Assembly: GCF_000012945.1 (NCBI RefSeq)
Contig: NC_007509.1
Span: forward strand, 1,302,001 to 1,366,000
Direction: 5' to 3'
Source of the DNA: Burkholderia lata
Lineage (GTDB): Bacteria > Pseudomonadota > Gammaproteobacteria > Burkholderiales > Burkholderiaceae
Length of the DNA: 64,000 nt
In this document: in pieces, positions 52,901-61,202 of the stretch
How the letters are laid out: every line of letters begins with the position of its first letter
Position numbering within the stretch: the stretch's first letter is position 1
Position numbers and translations under genes: made by a program
Notes under the pieces: generated by a model
Told to the model about the DNA's origin: nothing
Seen by the model: the letters and a program-made list of their open reading frames with translations, nothing else
Databases searched by the model: none

Positions 52901-52972
52901 CAGCGCGGCGAGAAAGTCACGGTACGCATGCGCGGGCGGGCTGGCGGGACGGGGCAACGAGGCGATCGACAT
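49919..52972 (-). CDS. FAD/[4Fe-4S] 2-hydroxyacid dehydrogenase, YdiJ family
   Basis: A 1017-residue two-part oxidoreductase, the same size as E. coli YdiJ, a D-2-hydroxyglutarate dehydrogenase. An N-terminal PCMH-type FAD domain (AARGGGTGTNGQS, about 85-97; ATVGGMINTDASGQGSCTYGK) is followed by the FAD-oxidase C domain (YGMFGHVDAGVLHVRP; NPGKIATPPD). Then comes a ferredoxin-like CLACKSCAGQCPVKVNVPEF cluster site and a CCG-type domain ending in EATGCCGMSGTYGHE. The frame is open far upstream through the divergent LysR gene, but MSIASLPRP at 52972 matches the family's start. It faces a LysR regulator across a dyad. Confidence 0.92.
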   Translation of the reverse strand: MSIASLPRPASPPAHAYRDFLAALQAAGFAGEIRADHANRTVQATDNSIYQRLPQAVICPAHADDVRLLARLLAEPAHRDVAVAARGGGTGTNGQSLTDGVVVDLSRNMNRILEIDVEQRWVRVQAGVVKDQLNAALKPHGLFFAPELSTSNRATVGGMINTDASGQGSCTYGKTRDHVLELDFVLMGGEHLHSDALADDELERRCAREDRIGKVYRTARRISDDKAALIEAKFPKLNRCLTGYDLAHLREPDGRFNLNSVLCGAEGSLGFVVEAKLNVLPIPKYSVLVNVRYAGFMDALRDARALLAHEPLSIETVDSKVLMLAMKDFVWSSVAEYFPQDDARPTLGINLIEFSGDDADDVDARVRAFVDHLRTDTSVERLGHTLAAGDDAVKRVYAMRKRAVGLLGNVQGEARPQPFVEDTAVPPENLPAYIAEFRALLDGHGLQYGMFGHVDAGVLHVRPALDMKDPKQAALVRPVSDAVAELTQRHGGLLWGEHGKGVRSEYAPAFFGELYPSLQQLKAAFDPHNQFNPGKIATPPDHTMRLLKIDEVPTRGDHDRQIDERVWQSYGTAMHCNGNGACYNFDPDDAMCPSWKATRERVQSPKGRASLMREWLRLQGQAGVDVVAAARARQPFLSGLATRWRNSRAARSGEADFSHEVYDAMAGCLACKSCAGQCPVKVNVPEFRSRFLELYHQRYLRPVRDYLIGSLEFTMPWMARVPALYNGLMRAGWVRTVLERHVGMVDSPLLSRFDLAAVIRQWHVKPADPQALAALSDAQRARSVVIVQDTFTRFFDTEQLATLIELAARTGIQVWLAPLASNGKALHVQGFLRAFEQAAIRNATQLAALARSGVALVGLDPAMTLTYRQEYLKVTGLSDVPKVALPQEWLLQALPEAGVGGDGVPMSYRLLPHCTEKTNAPDSGKQWAQVFARRGLRLKVEATGCCGMSGTYGHEARNLATSKTIYSQSWAAHVDGPEDEGEALATGYSCRSQVKRMSSKQVRHPLQALLDHVRAAG

Positions 52973-53061
52973 GGGGCAAAAGCGGCAATGTGGGTGGAAC
53001 CGGCCGGCTCGCGTGGCCAAAACATGATTTTTTAGCAAGTTTCCACGCGACCGGGAATTCC

Positions 53062-53077
53062 AGTATCTTTGGATACT
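53062..53077. promoter_or_regulatory. LysR-box-like dyad between YdiJ-type gene and its LysR
   Basis: AGTATC-TTTG-GATACT is a perfect 6-bp inverted repeat with a 4-bp spacer, 49 bp upstream of the LysR start and 90 bp from the dehydrogenase start. It contains a T-N11-A arrangement and lies where a LysR protein would both repress itself and activate its neighbour. Confidence 0.6.
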
Positions 53078-53125
53078 TCGCGAGAAACAAACGAATTCTG
53101 CTCCGGCGAATATTGCATAAAACTC

Positions 53126-54022
53126 ATGAATTACCGTCGCCTCACCCCGTCGATGTCGCTGCTGCTCGTGTTCGAGGCCGCCGCGCGGCATGAAAGCTAT
53201 ACGCGTGCCGCCGAGGAACTGTCGCTGAGCCAGAGCGCGATCAGCCGGCAGGTTCAGACCCTCGAGGATCAGCTCGGCGTGCCGCTGTTCCGGCGCGAAG
53301 GCCGCTCGGTCAAGCTGACCGAGGTTGGGCGCCGCTACTTCGCCGAGCTGAGCGGCGCCCTGGGACGCATCCGCGGCGCGACACTGCAGGCGATGTCGCA
53401 CCAGGCGGGCGCCGGCACGCTGCGGCTCGCGACGCTGCCCACCTTCGGCTCGAAGTGGCTGCTGCCGCACCTGCACGACTTCTACACCGCGCATCCGGGC
53501 GTGACCGTGCACCTTCATTCGCGGATCGGCGGCGTCGATTTCCTCAACGACGACCTCGATGCGGCGATTACCGTCGGCGCGGGCGACTGGCCGGGCCTGC
53601 ACGCGCACCGGCTGTACAACGAGTTCCTGATCGCGATCGCGCCGCCGGACACCGGCAGCGCAAGCCGCCGCAAGGCCGACGCACGCACGCCGGCGTGGGC
53701 CGCGAAGCAGACGCTGCTCGGCGTGACGAGCAACCAGCAGGCATGGGCGGAATGGTTTTCGCACTACCGCCTCGACCATCGGCAGATGCGCATCGGTCCG
53801 AGCTTCGAGCTGACGTCGCACCTGATCCAGGCCGTGCGGGCCGGGATGGGGATCGGGCTGGTGCCGAAGGTGCTGGTGGAAGACGAACTGAGCCGCAACG
53901 AGCTCGTGTCGATCGGCGACGCGATCACCAGCCAGCGCAGCTACTACCTCGTCTACCCGCCGGGGAACGAGACGCTGCCGTCGCTCGTCGCGTTCCGCGA
54001 ATGGCTGCTGAAGTCGTGCTGA
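53126..54022 (+). CDS. LysR-family (GcvA-like) regulator of the YdiJ-type gene
   Basis: A 298-residue LysR protein. HTH about 8-66 (LLLVFEAAARHESYTRAAE, LSQSAISRQVQTLE). The effector domain has LDAAITVGAGDWPGLHAHRL and VRAGMGIGLVPKVLVEDEL. It is transcribed away from the large dehydrogenase with the AGTATC dyad between them, the standard local-activator arrangement. The HTH start resembles the carnitine-island LysR (RHES-T-AAEEL), so the two are related paralogues. ATG 53126 fits the conserved N terminus; frames upstream are not conserved. Confidence 0.9.
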   Translation: MNYRRLTPSMSLLLVFEAAARHESYTRAAEELSLSQSAISRQVQTLEDQLGVPLFRREGRSVKLTEVGRRYFAELSGALGRIRGATLQAMSHQAGAGTLRLATLPTFGSKWLLPHLHDFYTAHPGVTVHLHSRIGGVDFLNDDLDAAITVGAGDWPGLHAHRLYNEFLIAIAPPDTGSASRRKADARTPAWAAKQTLLGVTSNQQAWAEWFSHYRLDHRQMRIGPSFELTSHLIQAVRAGMGIGLVPKVLVEDELSRNELVSIGDAITSQRSYYLVYPPGNETLPSLVAFREWLLKSC

Positions 54023-54044
54023 TACGCGGCCGCTGGCGGGCCGC

Positions 54045-54896
54045 TCAGGTGCGCCATTCGCCGAGAATCTGTTCGGCCAGGTAGTCGCACGGCGGGCGCG
54101 CGGACTGCGCGCTGCGCGCGAGCACGACCTCCATTTCGCCGAGCGGCGGCAGCCCGTGGCTTTCCGACAGCTGCACGAGATGATCGGGAACGCAGCAGCG
54201 CGCCAGCGGCGCAACCGCGAGCCCGGCCTCCACCATGCTGAGCAGGCCGAGGTGGCTCGGGCTTTCGTACGACATCCGGTACGGGATCTTCTGCCGGTTC
54301 AGCGCCTTGACCGCGTGATCGCGCGCCGCGCTGCCGCCGTGCGTGAAAAATGCCACCGGCAGCGGCCGCTCTTCCCAGACGTTGCGCTTCGGCGACCCGG
54401 CCCAGACGAGCGGTTCGAGCCGGATCAGCTCGCCGGTCACGCCCTTGATCCGCGTGAGGCACGCGAGGTCGACCGTGTTGTCCTTCAGCATCGGCACGAG
54501 CGCGCTGCTCGGCTGGCCGATCACGCGTATTTCCACACGCGGATGCATCGCGGCGAATTTGCCGAGCACCTGTGGCAGCAGCGACGAGATGTAATCGTCG
54601 GGCACGCCGATCGTCACGCGGCCGCGGATCTCCGGGCGCACGACCGACGCCCAGGCCTCGTCGCGCATCGCCAGCATCCGGCGGCCGTATTCGGCGAGCA
54701 TCGTGCCGTCGTCGGTCGGCGTCACGTTGCGCGTGTCGCGGATGAACAGCGGCTTGCCGAGCGCATCTTCCAGCGCCTTGATCTGCATGCTCACCGCCGA
54801 CGGCGACCGGTGCACGGCCTGCGCGCCCTGCGCGAACGATCCGGATTCCGCCACGGCCACCACCATCGCGAGCACATCGAGGTCGAGCTTTTTCAT
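54045..54896 (-). CDS. LysR-family regulator, divergent from a LysE exporter
   Basis: A 283-residue LysR regulator. HTH about 5-62 (VLAMVVAVAESGSFAQGAQ, HRSPSAVSMQIKALE). The effector domain has VTIGVPDDYISSLLPQVLGKFA and SMVEAGLAVAPLARCCVP. It lies opposite the LysE-type gene at 55007 with a 7-bp-arm dyad between, so it most likely controls that exporter in response to its amino-acid cargo. It converges on the previous LysR gene with a 22-bp gap. Confidence 0.9.
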   Translation of the reverse strand: MKKLDLDVLAMVVAVAESGSFAQGAQAVHRSPSAVSMQIKALEDALGKPLFIRDTRNVTPTDDGTMLAEYGRRMLAMRDEAWASVVRPEIRGRVTIGVPDDYISSLLPQVLGKFAAMHPRVEIRVIGQPSSALVPMLKDNTVDLACLTRIKGVTGELIRLEPLVWAGSPKRNVWEERPLPVAFFTHGGSAARDHAVKALNRQKIPYRMSYESPSHLGLLSMVEAGLAVAPLARCCVPDHLVQLSESHGLPPLGEMEVVLARSAQSARPPCDYLAEQILGEWRT

Positions 54897-54907
54897 CGCA
54901 TTCAGAA

Positions 54908-54930
54908 AAACTGATTAATCGATTCAGTTT
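54908..54930. promoter_or_regulatory. dyad in the lysR/lysE divergent promoter
   Basis: AAACTGA and TCAGTTT form a perfect 7-bp inverted repeat with a 9-bp AT-rich centre containing ATTAAT and ATCGAT. It starts 12 bp upstream of the LysR start codon and fits autoregulation by that protein. Confidence 0.65.
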
Positions 54931-55006
54931 ATCCCGTTTTACTGTTCTCCTCCACGGTCGGACAATGCATTCCGTCAGCTCTCACTCGTTGCAGGAATCA
55001 TCAGAC

Positions 55007-55654
55007 ATGCATACGTCCGGATCGCTCTACGGATTTCTCGTCATCGGCGGCATGCTCGCGGTCACGCCCGGGCCGAACATGGTTTACGTGATGTCGCGCT
55101 CGATCGCGCAAGGACGCACGGCGGGGCTCATCTCGCTCGGCGGCGTGATGATCGGCTACCTGTTCTACATGTTCGGCGCGGCGTTCGGCATCACGACGCT
55201 GTTCATGAGCGTGCCCTATGCGGGCAGCGGGCTGGCCGTGGTCGGGGCGGCATACCTGTTGTATCTCGCGTGGCAGGCCGTCAGGCCCGGCGGCCGCTCG
55301 CCGTTCGAGGTGCAGGCATTGCCGAGCGAGCGCCCGCTGCGGCTGCTGGCGATGGGCGCGACGACCAGCGTGCTGAACCCGAAGCTCGCGATGCTGTTCA
55401 TTTCGTTGCTGCCGCAGTTCATCGACTACCGGAACGGCAGCGTACTCGGGCAATCGCTGTTTCTCGGTTCGCTGCTGATCGCCGCGTTCGCTTCCGCGAA
55501 CGGGCTGGTGGCGATCTGTTCGAGCAGCATCGCGACGTTCCTGCACGGCCGCCCGATGTTGCTGCTCGCGCAGCGCTGGGCGATGGGGCTCATTCTCGGC
55601 GGGCTCGGCGTGCAGATGGTGGTCGATGCGTCGAGGATGGCGGGGATGGCATAG
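55007..55654 (+). CDS. LysE/RhtB-family amino-acid exporter
   Basis: A 215-residue inner-membrane exporter with six predicted helices. The family signature GGMLAVTPGPNMVYVMSRSIAQG opens TM1 and its loop; TTSVLNPKLAMLFISLLPQF is the second conserved half. Relatives export Lys/Arg, Thr or homoserine lactone. AGGAA about 9 nt before ATG 55007 supports this start. A divergent LysR regulator and its dyad lie just upstream, so export is likely induced by its substrate. Confidence 0.9.
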   Translation: MHTSGSLYGFLVIGGMLAVTPGPNMVYVMSRSIAQGRTAGLISLGGVMIGYLFYMFGAAFGITTLFMSVPYAGSGLAVVGAAYLLYLAWQAVRPGGRSPFEVQALPSERPLRLLAMGATTSVLNPKLAMLFISLLPQFIDYRNGSVLGQSLFLGSLLIAAFASANGLVAICSSSIATFLHGRPMLLLAQRWAMGLILGGLGVQMVVDASRMAGMA

Positions 55655-55685
55655 TGCGCCAATCACGCCATCGACCGGATACCGT

Positions 55686-57017
55686 TCAACGCAGTGCGCG
55701 GAAACTCGCGCGCAGCTCTTCAGACAGCGCCTGAGGCTGCTCCCACGCCGCAAAGTGGCCGCCCTTGGGCAAGCGGTTGTAGTGGATCAGCCTCGGATAC
55801 GCGTTCTGCGCCCAGCGCTTCGGCGCCGCGTAGATCTCGTCCGGAAACACGCTCACGGCCACCGGAATGGCCACGTGCTTCGGCTCAAAGAAGTTGAGCT
55901 TGTTTTCCCAGTACAGCCGCGCCGACGAGATGCCCGTGCGGGTCAGCCAATAGAGCGTGACATTGTCGAGCACGTCGTCCCGTGTCAGTCCCTCGGTGCG
56001 GCCATCGAAGACACGCGTGATGAGCGCGAGGCCACTGGCATCGTGGTCGAGCATCCACGCGGCGAGACCGATCGGCGAATCCTCGATGGCATACAGCGTC
56101 TGCGGGCGGTTGGCCATTTCCTGCGCGTAACCCAGGCCATGCCGGTAGAAGGAGTCCAGTTGCTCGAACGCGTGCTGCTCGTCGGGTGGCAAACCGGCGG
56201 GCGCGGGTTCGCCGAACTTGAGCGCCTTCGCGATGTCGTCCGGTACGGTGGCCGGCATGTTCGTGTGAATGGCGAGCAATTCCGGCGGCGCGACCAGCGC
56301 CATCTGTTCGGTCACTGCATTGCCCCAGTCACCACCTTGCGCGACGTATCGCCGGTATCCGAGACGCTTCATCAGAACGATCCATGCTCGCGCGATGCGG
56401 GCAGGATCCCAGCCGGTCGCAGCCGGCTTGCCCGACAACCCGTAGCCCGGCAGCGACGGGATCACCACGTCGAAAGCGTCCGACGCCGTTCCGCCGTATG
56501 CCGTCGGATCGGTAAGCGGGCCGATGATCTTCAGTTGCTCGATGATCGAGCCCGGCCATCCGTGCGTGACGATGATCGGCAGTGCATCCGGATGCCTTGA
56601 GCGAACGTGGATGAAATGAATGTCGAGCCCGTCGATCTCGGTGACGAACTGCGGGAGCGCGTTCAACCTCGCTTCCATCTTGCGCCAGTCGTAGTCGGTC
56701 GCCCAGTAGCGTGCGAGCTTGCGCATCGTCGCCAGCGGCACCCCCTGCGATGCATCTGCGACCGTTTCCGGTTCGGGCCAGCGCGTCGCGTCGATCCGTC
56801 GCCGCAAATCGACGAGTTGCGCGTCCGTCGCATGCACCCGCAGCGGACGCACGGCGGCCCCCGCGCCACCGGCCGATCGCGCGATACCGGTGACGGGCTG
56901 CGCCGCTTCCGCTTCTGCAAAGGCAAGACGACTCAGCGAACCCGCCATGGCGGCCGCGGCGGCGACGCCCATGAATTGACGCCGCGACGGCACCGGCGGA
57001 AGGATATCGATTGGCAT
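55686..57017 (-). CDS. Tat-exported epoxide-hydrolase-family protein
   Basis: A 443-residue alpha/beta hydrolase with an N-terminal EHN domain. The Tat-type signal is Ser11-Arg-Arg-Gln-Phe-Met16 followed by an Ala-rich stretch. The body has ATRWPEPETV and YWATDYDWRKMEARLNALPQF (EHN domain), oxyanion motif HGWPGS (152-157), nucleophile Asp230 in GGDWGN and His421 in GGHFAAWEQP, as in microsomal-type epoxide hydrolases. Export of a folded hydrolase suggests action on an external epoxide or a juvenile-hormone-like ester. The real substrate is unknown. The downstream neighbour on the other strand is the LysE exporter; it appears monocistronic. Confidence 0.88.
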   Translation of the reverse strand: MPIDILPPVPSRRQFMGVAAAAAMAGSLSRLAFAEAEAAQPVTGIARSAGGAGAAVRPLRVHATDAQLVDLRRRIDATRWPEPETVADASQGVPLATMRKLARYWATDYDWRKMEARLNALPQFVTEIDGLDIHFIHVRSRHPDALPIIVTHGWPGSIIEQLKIIGPLTDPTAYGGTASDAFDVVIPSLPGYGLSGKPAATGWDPARIARAWIVLMKRLGYRRYVAQGGDWGNAVTEQMALVAPPELLAIHTNMPATVPDDIAKALKFGEPAPAGLPPDEQHAFEQLDSFYRHGLGYAQEMANRPQTLYAIEDSPIGLAAWMLDHDASGLALITRVFDGRTEGLTRDDVLDNVTLYWLTRTGISSARLYWENKLNFFEPKHVAIPVAVSVFPDEIYAAPKRWAQNAYPRLIHYNRLPKGGHFAAWEQPQALSEELRASFRALR

Positions 57018-57114
57018 ACATGCTCCTGTTTTCGAGGTTTTTCATATCAGTACTACTGATTTGTAGCCACCCATGAGAAGCGGGAACCGGAACCAGGTCA
57101 GCCGCGCGCCGGTT

Positions 57115-57897
57115 TTACGCGAGATAGCCGGAAACGCCGTCCCAGAGCAGCTTCAATGCGGTCACCGCCAGCAATCCGTAGCAACTCCGGTAGATCAGGC
57201 GCTGATCCAGCTTGCCGTGAAGCCGCCAGCCGAACACCACGCCGGCAGGAATGGCAAGCAGGCACACCGCCATCAACGCCCAGACGTCCGCGGTCGGCTG
57301 CACGATCAGCAGCCACGGCACCGCCTTGATCGCATTGCCCACGGTGAAGAACAGGCTCGTCGTTCCCGCGTACACTTCCTTGCTGAGGCCGAGCGGCAGC
57401 AGATACATCGCGAGCGGCGGCCCGCCCGAGTGCGCGACCATCGTCGTGACGCCTGATGCAAGACCGGCCGAGACTGCCTTCGGCGACGAGCGCGGACGAA
57501 CCGTTGGTTCCGCGCCACCCCTCACCCACAGCCCGACGAAGACCAGCGTGACCACCGCCATCAAAAGCTCGATGGCGCGATGGTCGAGAAACCGGAAGGC
57601 CAGCCAGCCGAACCCGATACCGATCACGAGCCCCGGCAGGAGCAGCACGAGGTCGGGCTTCGACCATGTCGACGGCCTCCAGTACCGCAGCGCGAACAGG
57701 TCCATCGCAATGAACAACGGGGCAAGCAAGCCGCCGGCCGTCACCGGGTCCATCACGAGCGACAGCAGTGGAATGCCGATGATCGCGAACCCGCCACCGA
57801 ACGCACCGCGCATGAACGCAATCACGAACACGCCGGCGAACGCGATCAGGATCGTGGTCAGCGTCAGCTCCAGGCCCATCGCTGCAGGCGTCGCCAT
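57115..57897 (-). CDS. TauE/SafE-family (TSUP) membrane permease
   Basis: A 260-residue inner-membrane protein with about eight helices in two repeats. Landmarks are GAFGGGFAIIGIPLLSL, VTAGGLLAPLFIAMDL and the second-half GVTTMVAHSGGPPLAMYLLP. TSUP members move sulfite, sulfonates or organic acids. GGAGG 5-6 nt before ATG 57897 is decisive against longer frames. It is divergent from a MocR regulator across a repeat-rich 289-bp region, so that protein probably controls it. Nearby sulfur genes (61203-64000) make a sulfur-related cargo plausible, but that is inference. Confidence 0.88.
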   Translation of the reverse strand: MATPAAMGLELTLTTILIAFAGVFVIAFMRGAFGGGFAIIGIPLLSLVMDPVTAGGLLAPLFIAMDLFALRYWRPSTWSKPDLVLLLPGLVIGIGFGWLAFRFLDHRAIELLMAVVTLVFVGLWVRGGAEPTVRPRSSPKAVSAGLASGVTTMVAHSGGPPLAMYLLPLGLSKEVYAGTTSLFFTVGNAIKAVPWLLIVQPTADVWALMAVCLLAIPAGVVFGWRLHGKLDQRLIYRSCYGLLAVTALKLLWDGVSGYLA

Positions 57898-58085
57898 CAC
57901 GACCTCCGTGCCGGTTCGAATCGCGGCATGGCGGACAGCCACGGAATGGGTCGCACGCGCGGCATCGCCGCACGGTGGATCCGGGTTGAACGCGTTGCAC
58001 CCATGCTGCTTCTCCAATGAGGTGCCGGGGCGACGCGGTACACCAACGCACCGCCGGCCGCATGGGCCGCACAAGCATTTCGGCC

Positions 58086-58184
58086 CCGGTACAATCGACT
58101 TGATGAAAGCAGAATGCACCGCCGCCTATCTCAGTGCAATTAAAACATTGACCTCGGTGCAATAATCATTGTTATCGGTGCAAT
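58086..58184. repeat. phased direct repeats (TCGGTGCAAT) before the MocR gene
   Basis: Four related 10-mers lie on the plus strand: CCGGTACAAT 58086-58095, TCAGTGCAAT 58131-58140, TCGGTGCAAT 58154-58163 and TCGGTGCAAT 58175-58184. Spacings are 45, 23 and 21 bp, near multiples of two helical turns. MocR-type regulators bind phased direct repeats in their own divergent promoters, so this is a strong operator candidate. The last copy abuts the ATG at 58187. Confidence 0.75.
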
Positions 58185-58186
58185 CC

Positions 58187-59530
58187 ATGTCGAACTCCGA
58201 ATATCTGCAGCTGGCCGACACGATCGCCGCCCAAATTGCCGACGGCACGCTCAGGCCGGGCGACCGTCTGCCTCCGCAGCGCCATTTCGCCGACCAGCAT
58301 GCCATCGCCGCATCGACGGCGGGACGGGTTTACGCGGAACTGCTGCGTCGCGGCCTGGTGGTAGGTGAAGTCGGCCGGGGCACGTTCGTGTCGGGCGAGA
58401 CGCGACGCGGGGCCGCCGCGCCAGGCGAGCCGCGCGGCGTTCGGATCGATCTCGAGTTCAACTACCCGACCGTCCCGGCCCAAACCGCGTTGATCACCAG
58501 AAGCCTGCGCGGATTGCACCGACCTGCGGAGCTCGACGCCGCGTTACGCGAGGCGACGAGTACCGGGACCCTGGCCATCCGAAGCGTTGCCGCCGCGTAT
58601 CTGGCGCAGCATGAATGGGCCCCGTCGCCCGACCAGTTGGTGTTTACCGGCAACGGGCGGCAAAGCATCGCCGCGGCCGTTGCCGCGGTCGTGCCGACCG
58701 GTGGGCGCTGCGGCGTGGAGGCACTGACCTACCCGTTCATCAAGGGCATCGCCGCCAAGCTGGGGATCTCCCTGGTGCCACTGGCGATGGACGAAGACGG
58801 CGTTCGACCCGATGCCGTGCAAAAGGCCCACCGCGAGGCCAGGCTCTCGGCGATCTACGTTCAGCCAGCCATCCAGAATCCGCTGGGCACGACAATGAAC
58901 GCCGCTCGCCGCGCCGACCTGCTGCGTGTCGTCGACAAGCTCGACATCCCGGTCATCGAAGACAACGTGTACGGCTTTCTCGGCGACGAGCCGCCCCTCG
59001 CCGTCCTCGCCCCGGACGCCTGCATCGTGATCGACAGCCTGTCCAAGCGGGTCACGCCAGGCCTGACCCTCGGCTTCATCGTGCCGCCGCCGCGGCTGCG
59101 CGAAAGCGTGATGGCGTCGGTACGCTCGGGGGGATGGACCGCTTCCGGGTTTGCGTTTGCAGCCGCTCAGCGCTTGATGCGCGACGGCACCGTGGCCGAG
59201 CTCGCGAGATTGAAACGCATCGACGCAAGCACGCGTCAGGCGCTGGCGATCGAGCGTCTGGCGGGTTTCGATGTCCGGACCAACGGCAAGTGCTATCACC
59301 TGTGGCTGACGTTGCCGGCGCACTGGCGTTCGCAGGCCCTCGTCGCAGCCGCAGCCCGGCGCGACATCGGGCTGACGCCGTCGACCACCTTCGCCGTGTC
59401 GTCCGGCCATGCGCCGAATGCAGTCCGGCTCGCACTGGCCGCGCCGAGCATGGATCAACTCGACGCCGGCCTGCGCACGCTGACCGCGATGCTGAACGGC
59501 CGCGAGGACGATTTCGACGCGACCGAGTGA
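58187..59530 (+). CDS. MocR-type regulator (GntR HTH fused to PLP aminotransferase fold)
   Basis: A 447-residue MocR/PdxR-type regulator. The N-terminal GntR winged helix (about 1-72) contains IAAQIADGTLRPGDRLPPQR and STAGRVYAELLRRGLVVGEV. The rest is an aminotransferase class I fold: VQPAIQNPLGTTM, IPVIEDNVYGF, and the PLP Lys in DSLSKRVTPG. Such proteins sense a PLP adduct or amine and control a neighbour. ATG 58187 is preferred; a TTG at 58169 is in frame. The direct repeats upstream and the divergent TSUP gene show the likely target. Confidence 0.9.
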   Translation: MSNSEYLQLADTIAAQIADGTLRPGDRLPPQRHFADQHAIAASTAGRVYAELLRRGLVVGEVGRGTFVSGETRRGAAAPGEPRGVRIDLEFNYPTVPAQTALITRSLRGLHRPAELDAALREATSTGTLAIRSVAAAYLAQHEWAPSPDQLVFTGNGRQSIAAAVAAVVPTGGRCGVEALTYPFIKGIAAKLGISLVPLAMDEDGVRPDAVQKAHREARLSAIYVQPAIQNPLGTTMNAARRADLLRVVDKLDIPVIEDNVYGFLGDEPPLAVLAPDACIVIDSLSKRVTPGLTLGFIVPPPRLRESVMASVRSGGWTASGFAFAAAQRLMRDGTVAELARLKRIDASTRQALAIERLAGFDVRTNGKCYHLWLTLPAHWRSQALVAAAARRDIGLTPSTTFAVSSGHAPNAVRLALAAPSMDQLDAGLRTLTAMLNGREDDFDATE

Positions 59531-59627
59531 GCGGCGCGGATGCGTCGGTGCGCACCGCCCGCCTGATTCGGTATCCGGATCAATATCAAGCCGTCACCGC
59601 GGACAACCCGCCAGCGGTGCCATACCG

Positions 59628-61076
59628 TCACTTCGTCAGCAACTCGGCCTCCAGCTCGCGCAACCGTTCCGGAAACCGGACGCGCAGCACCAGGAACCAC
59701 CCGAGCCCGATCGCCAGCAGCGCGACGAACACATAAGGCAGCCACGCATAGACGCCCGCCGACACCGGATACACGCTGCCGGCCAGCGGAATCGCGAGCA
59801 GCACGACCGCGACGAAGCTGATCGCCACATGCCGCGCGCGCAGCCGACGCTGCCGACGCAAGTAAAGCGGCGCGCCGATCGCCACCAGCACGTACGCAAG
59901 CAGCCAGCCGTACGTCGCGATCGAGCTGAGATAGCCATACGAATCGAGCAACGCGGTGCCGCGCGCGGTGAACACCAGTGCAGTGACCAGCGCCAGCACC
60001 GTGATCAGCGCCACCGCGACATGCGGTGTCGCATTCCGCTCGTGTGCTTGCCCGGTCGATGCATGCAGCACACCCTGCCGCCCGAACGTATAGACGATCC
60101 GCGCCGCCGCATTGATCGACGAGAAGAACGCCGCGAAGAAACTCAACGCCACGCCCGCGTCGATCAGCACGCCGACCCAGCCGGCGCCGAGCCGATGCGC
60201 GAGCACCGCGAGCGGGCCGTCGACCTGATCGAGCGGCGGCTTCTGCCCGTGAAACGCGCTCACCATCCCGTACGCGCCGATCACGAACAGGATGGCCGGC
60301 CCGACGACGCTGATCAGCACCGCGCGCGGAATCGCGCGGAACGGGTCGCGCGCCTCGGCGCCGAGCACGGTCGCACTCTCGAACCCCGTGAAGCTGAAGA
60401 ACGCGAGCACCATCCCGAGCTGCAGTTGCGTCGGCTTCACGCCTTCGAGCGTCAGTTGCGCGCGATCGACCGGATGCCCGCCGAACGCGATCGTCCCGAT
60501 CACGACGACGGCGATCAGCAGCAGCGTCGCGAGTTCGACGAACAGCGTGAAGCGCGTGGACAGCCGGATGTCGCGAAACGCGATGTACCACGCAGCGAGC
60601 GCGGTGACAACCGTCAGCCCGAGCACCGCGCCGAGCGGCGTCACGCTGCCGAGCAGCCCGGTTTCGCGGCCCAGCACCAGAAACGTGTTGATCGTTCCCT
60701 GCAGGATGCCCGCGGCGGCCACCGCGTAGGCGATCAACAGCGACCAGCCGCAGATCGCGCCCCAAACTGGCCCGATGCCGGCCGACACGTACGCATACAG
60801 CGCGCCCGGCGACGCCGAGTCGCGCGCGAACACCGAGATGCTCCACGACGCGAACAGCAGCGCGACGATCGCGAACAGGTACGCGAGCCAGGTCCCGTTG
60901 CCGGCCGTCGCGAATACGGCGGGAATCAGTACGCCGATCCCGCCCGACACGCCGACGAGGCCGATCGACTGCGCGATCAGTTCGGGCAGGCTCAGGTAGT
61001 TGCGCCGCAGGCCGCCTGCCTGCGGCACGGCGCTTTGCGCAGGGAGTGCCTGCGCGGTGCTGGCTGGATGACTCAT
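59628..61076 (-). CDS. APC-superfamily amino-acid/amine permease
   Basis: A 482-residue inner-membrane transporter with about 12 helices. The N-terminal half has SIGLVGVSGGIGVLIPAVFA, the GxG-containing first-helix motif, and SPGALYAYVSAGIGPVWGAICGW. The middle has FFSFTGFESATVLGAEARDPFRAIPRAVL, the usual APC landmark. The gene follows sfnB by 126 bp on the same strand, so it could belong to the sulfur unit and import a sulfur-containing amino acid or other amine. GAGG about 9 nt before the start supports 61076. Confidence 0.88.
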   Translation of the reverse strand: MSHPASTAQALPAQSAVPQAGGLRRNYLSLPELIAQSIGLVGVSGGIGVLIPAVFATAGNGTWLAYLFAIVALLFASWSISVFARDSASPGALYAYVSAGIGPVWGAICGWSLLIAYAVAAAGILQGTINTFLVLGRETGLLGSVTPLGAVLGLTVVTALAAWYIAFRDIRLSTRFTLFVELATLLLIAVVVIGTIAFGGHPVDRAQLTLEGVKPTQLQLGMVLAFFSFTGFESATVLGAEARDPFRAIPRAVLISVVGPAILFVIGAYGMVSAFHGQKPPLDQVDGPLAVLAHRLGAGWVGVLIDAGVALSFFAAFFSSINAAARIVYTFGRQGVLHASTGQAHERNATPHVAVALITVLALVTALVFTARGTALLDSYGYLSSIATYGWLLAYVLVAIGAPLYLRRQRRLRARHVAISFVAVVLLAIPLAGSVYPVSAGVYAWLPYVFVALLAIGLGWFLVLRVRFPERLRELEAELLTK

Positions 61077-61202
61077 TGGTTTACCTCGTCAGGAATGAAG
61101 CGGTGACGCATGGGCCAACTACGCGGCGGTGGCGGCTGCCGGTGCGGCCACCCGAATTCCTTGCCCATGTTTCGTTGCGTTGAATACGCCGGCGCGGGCC
61201 GG

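Noticed and set aside
52973..54214. Minus-strand extension giving a 1431-residue protein with the YdiJ-type enzyme
   Set aside because: The extra part is Arg/Ala-rich shadow sequence opposite the LysR gene; the family-like N terminus starts at 52972.
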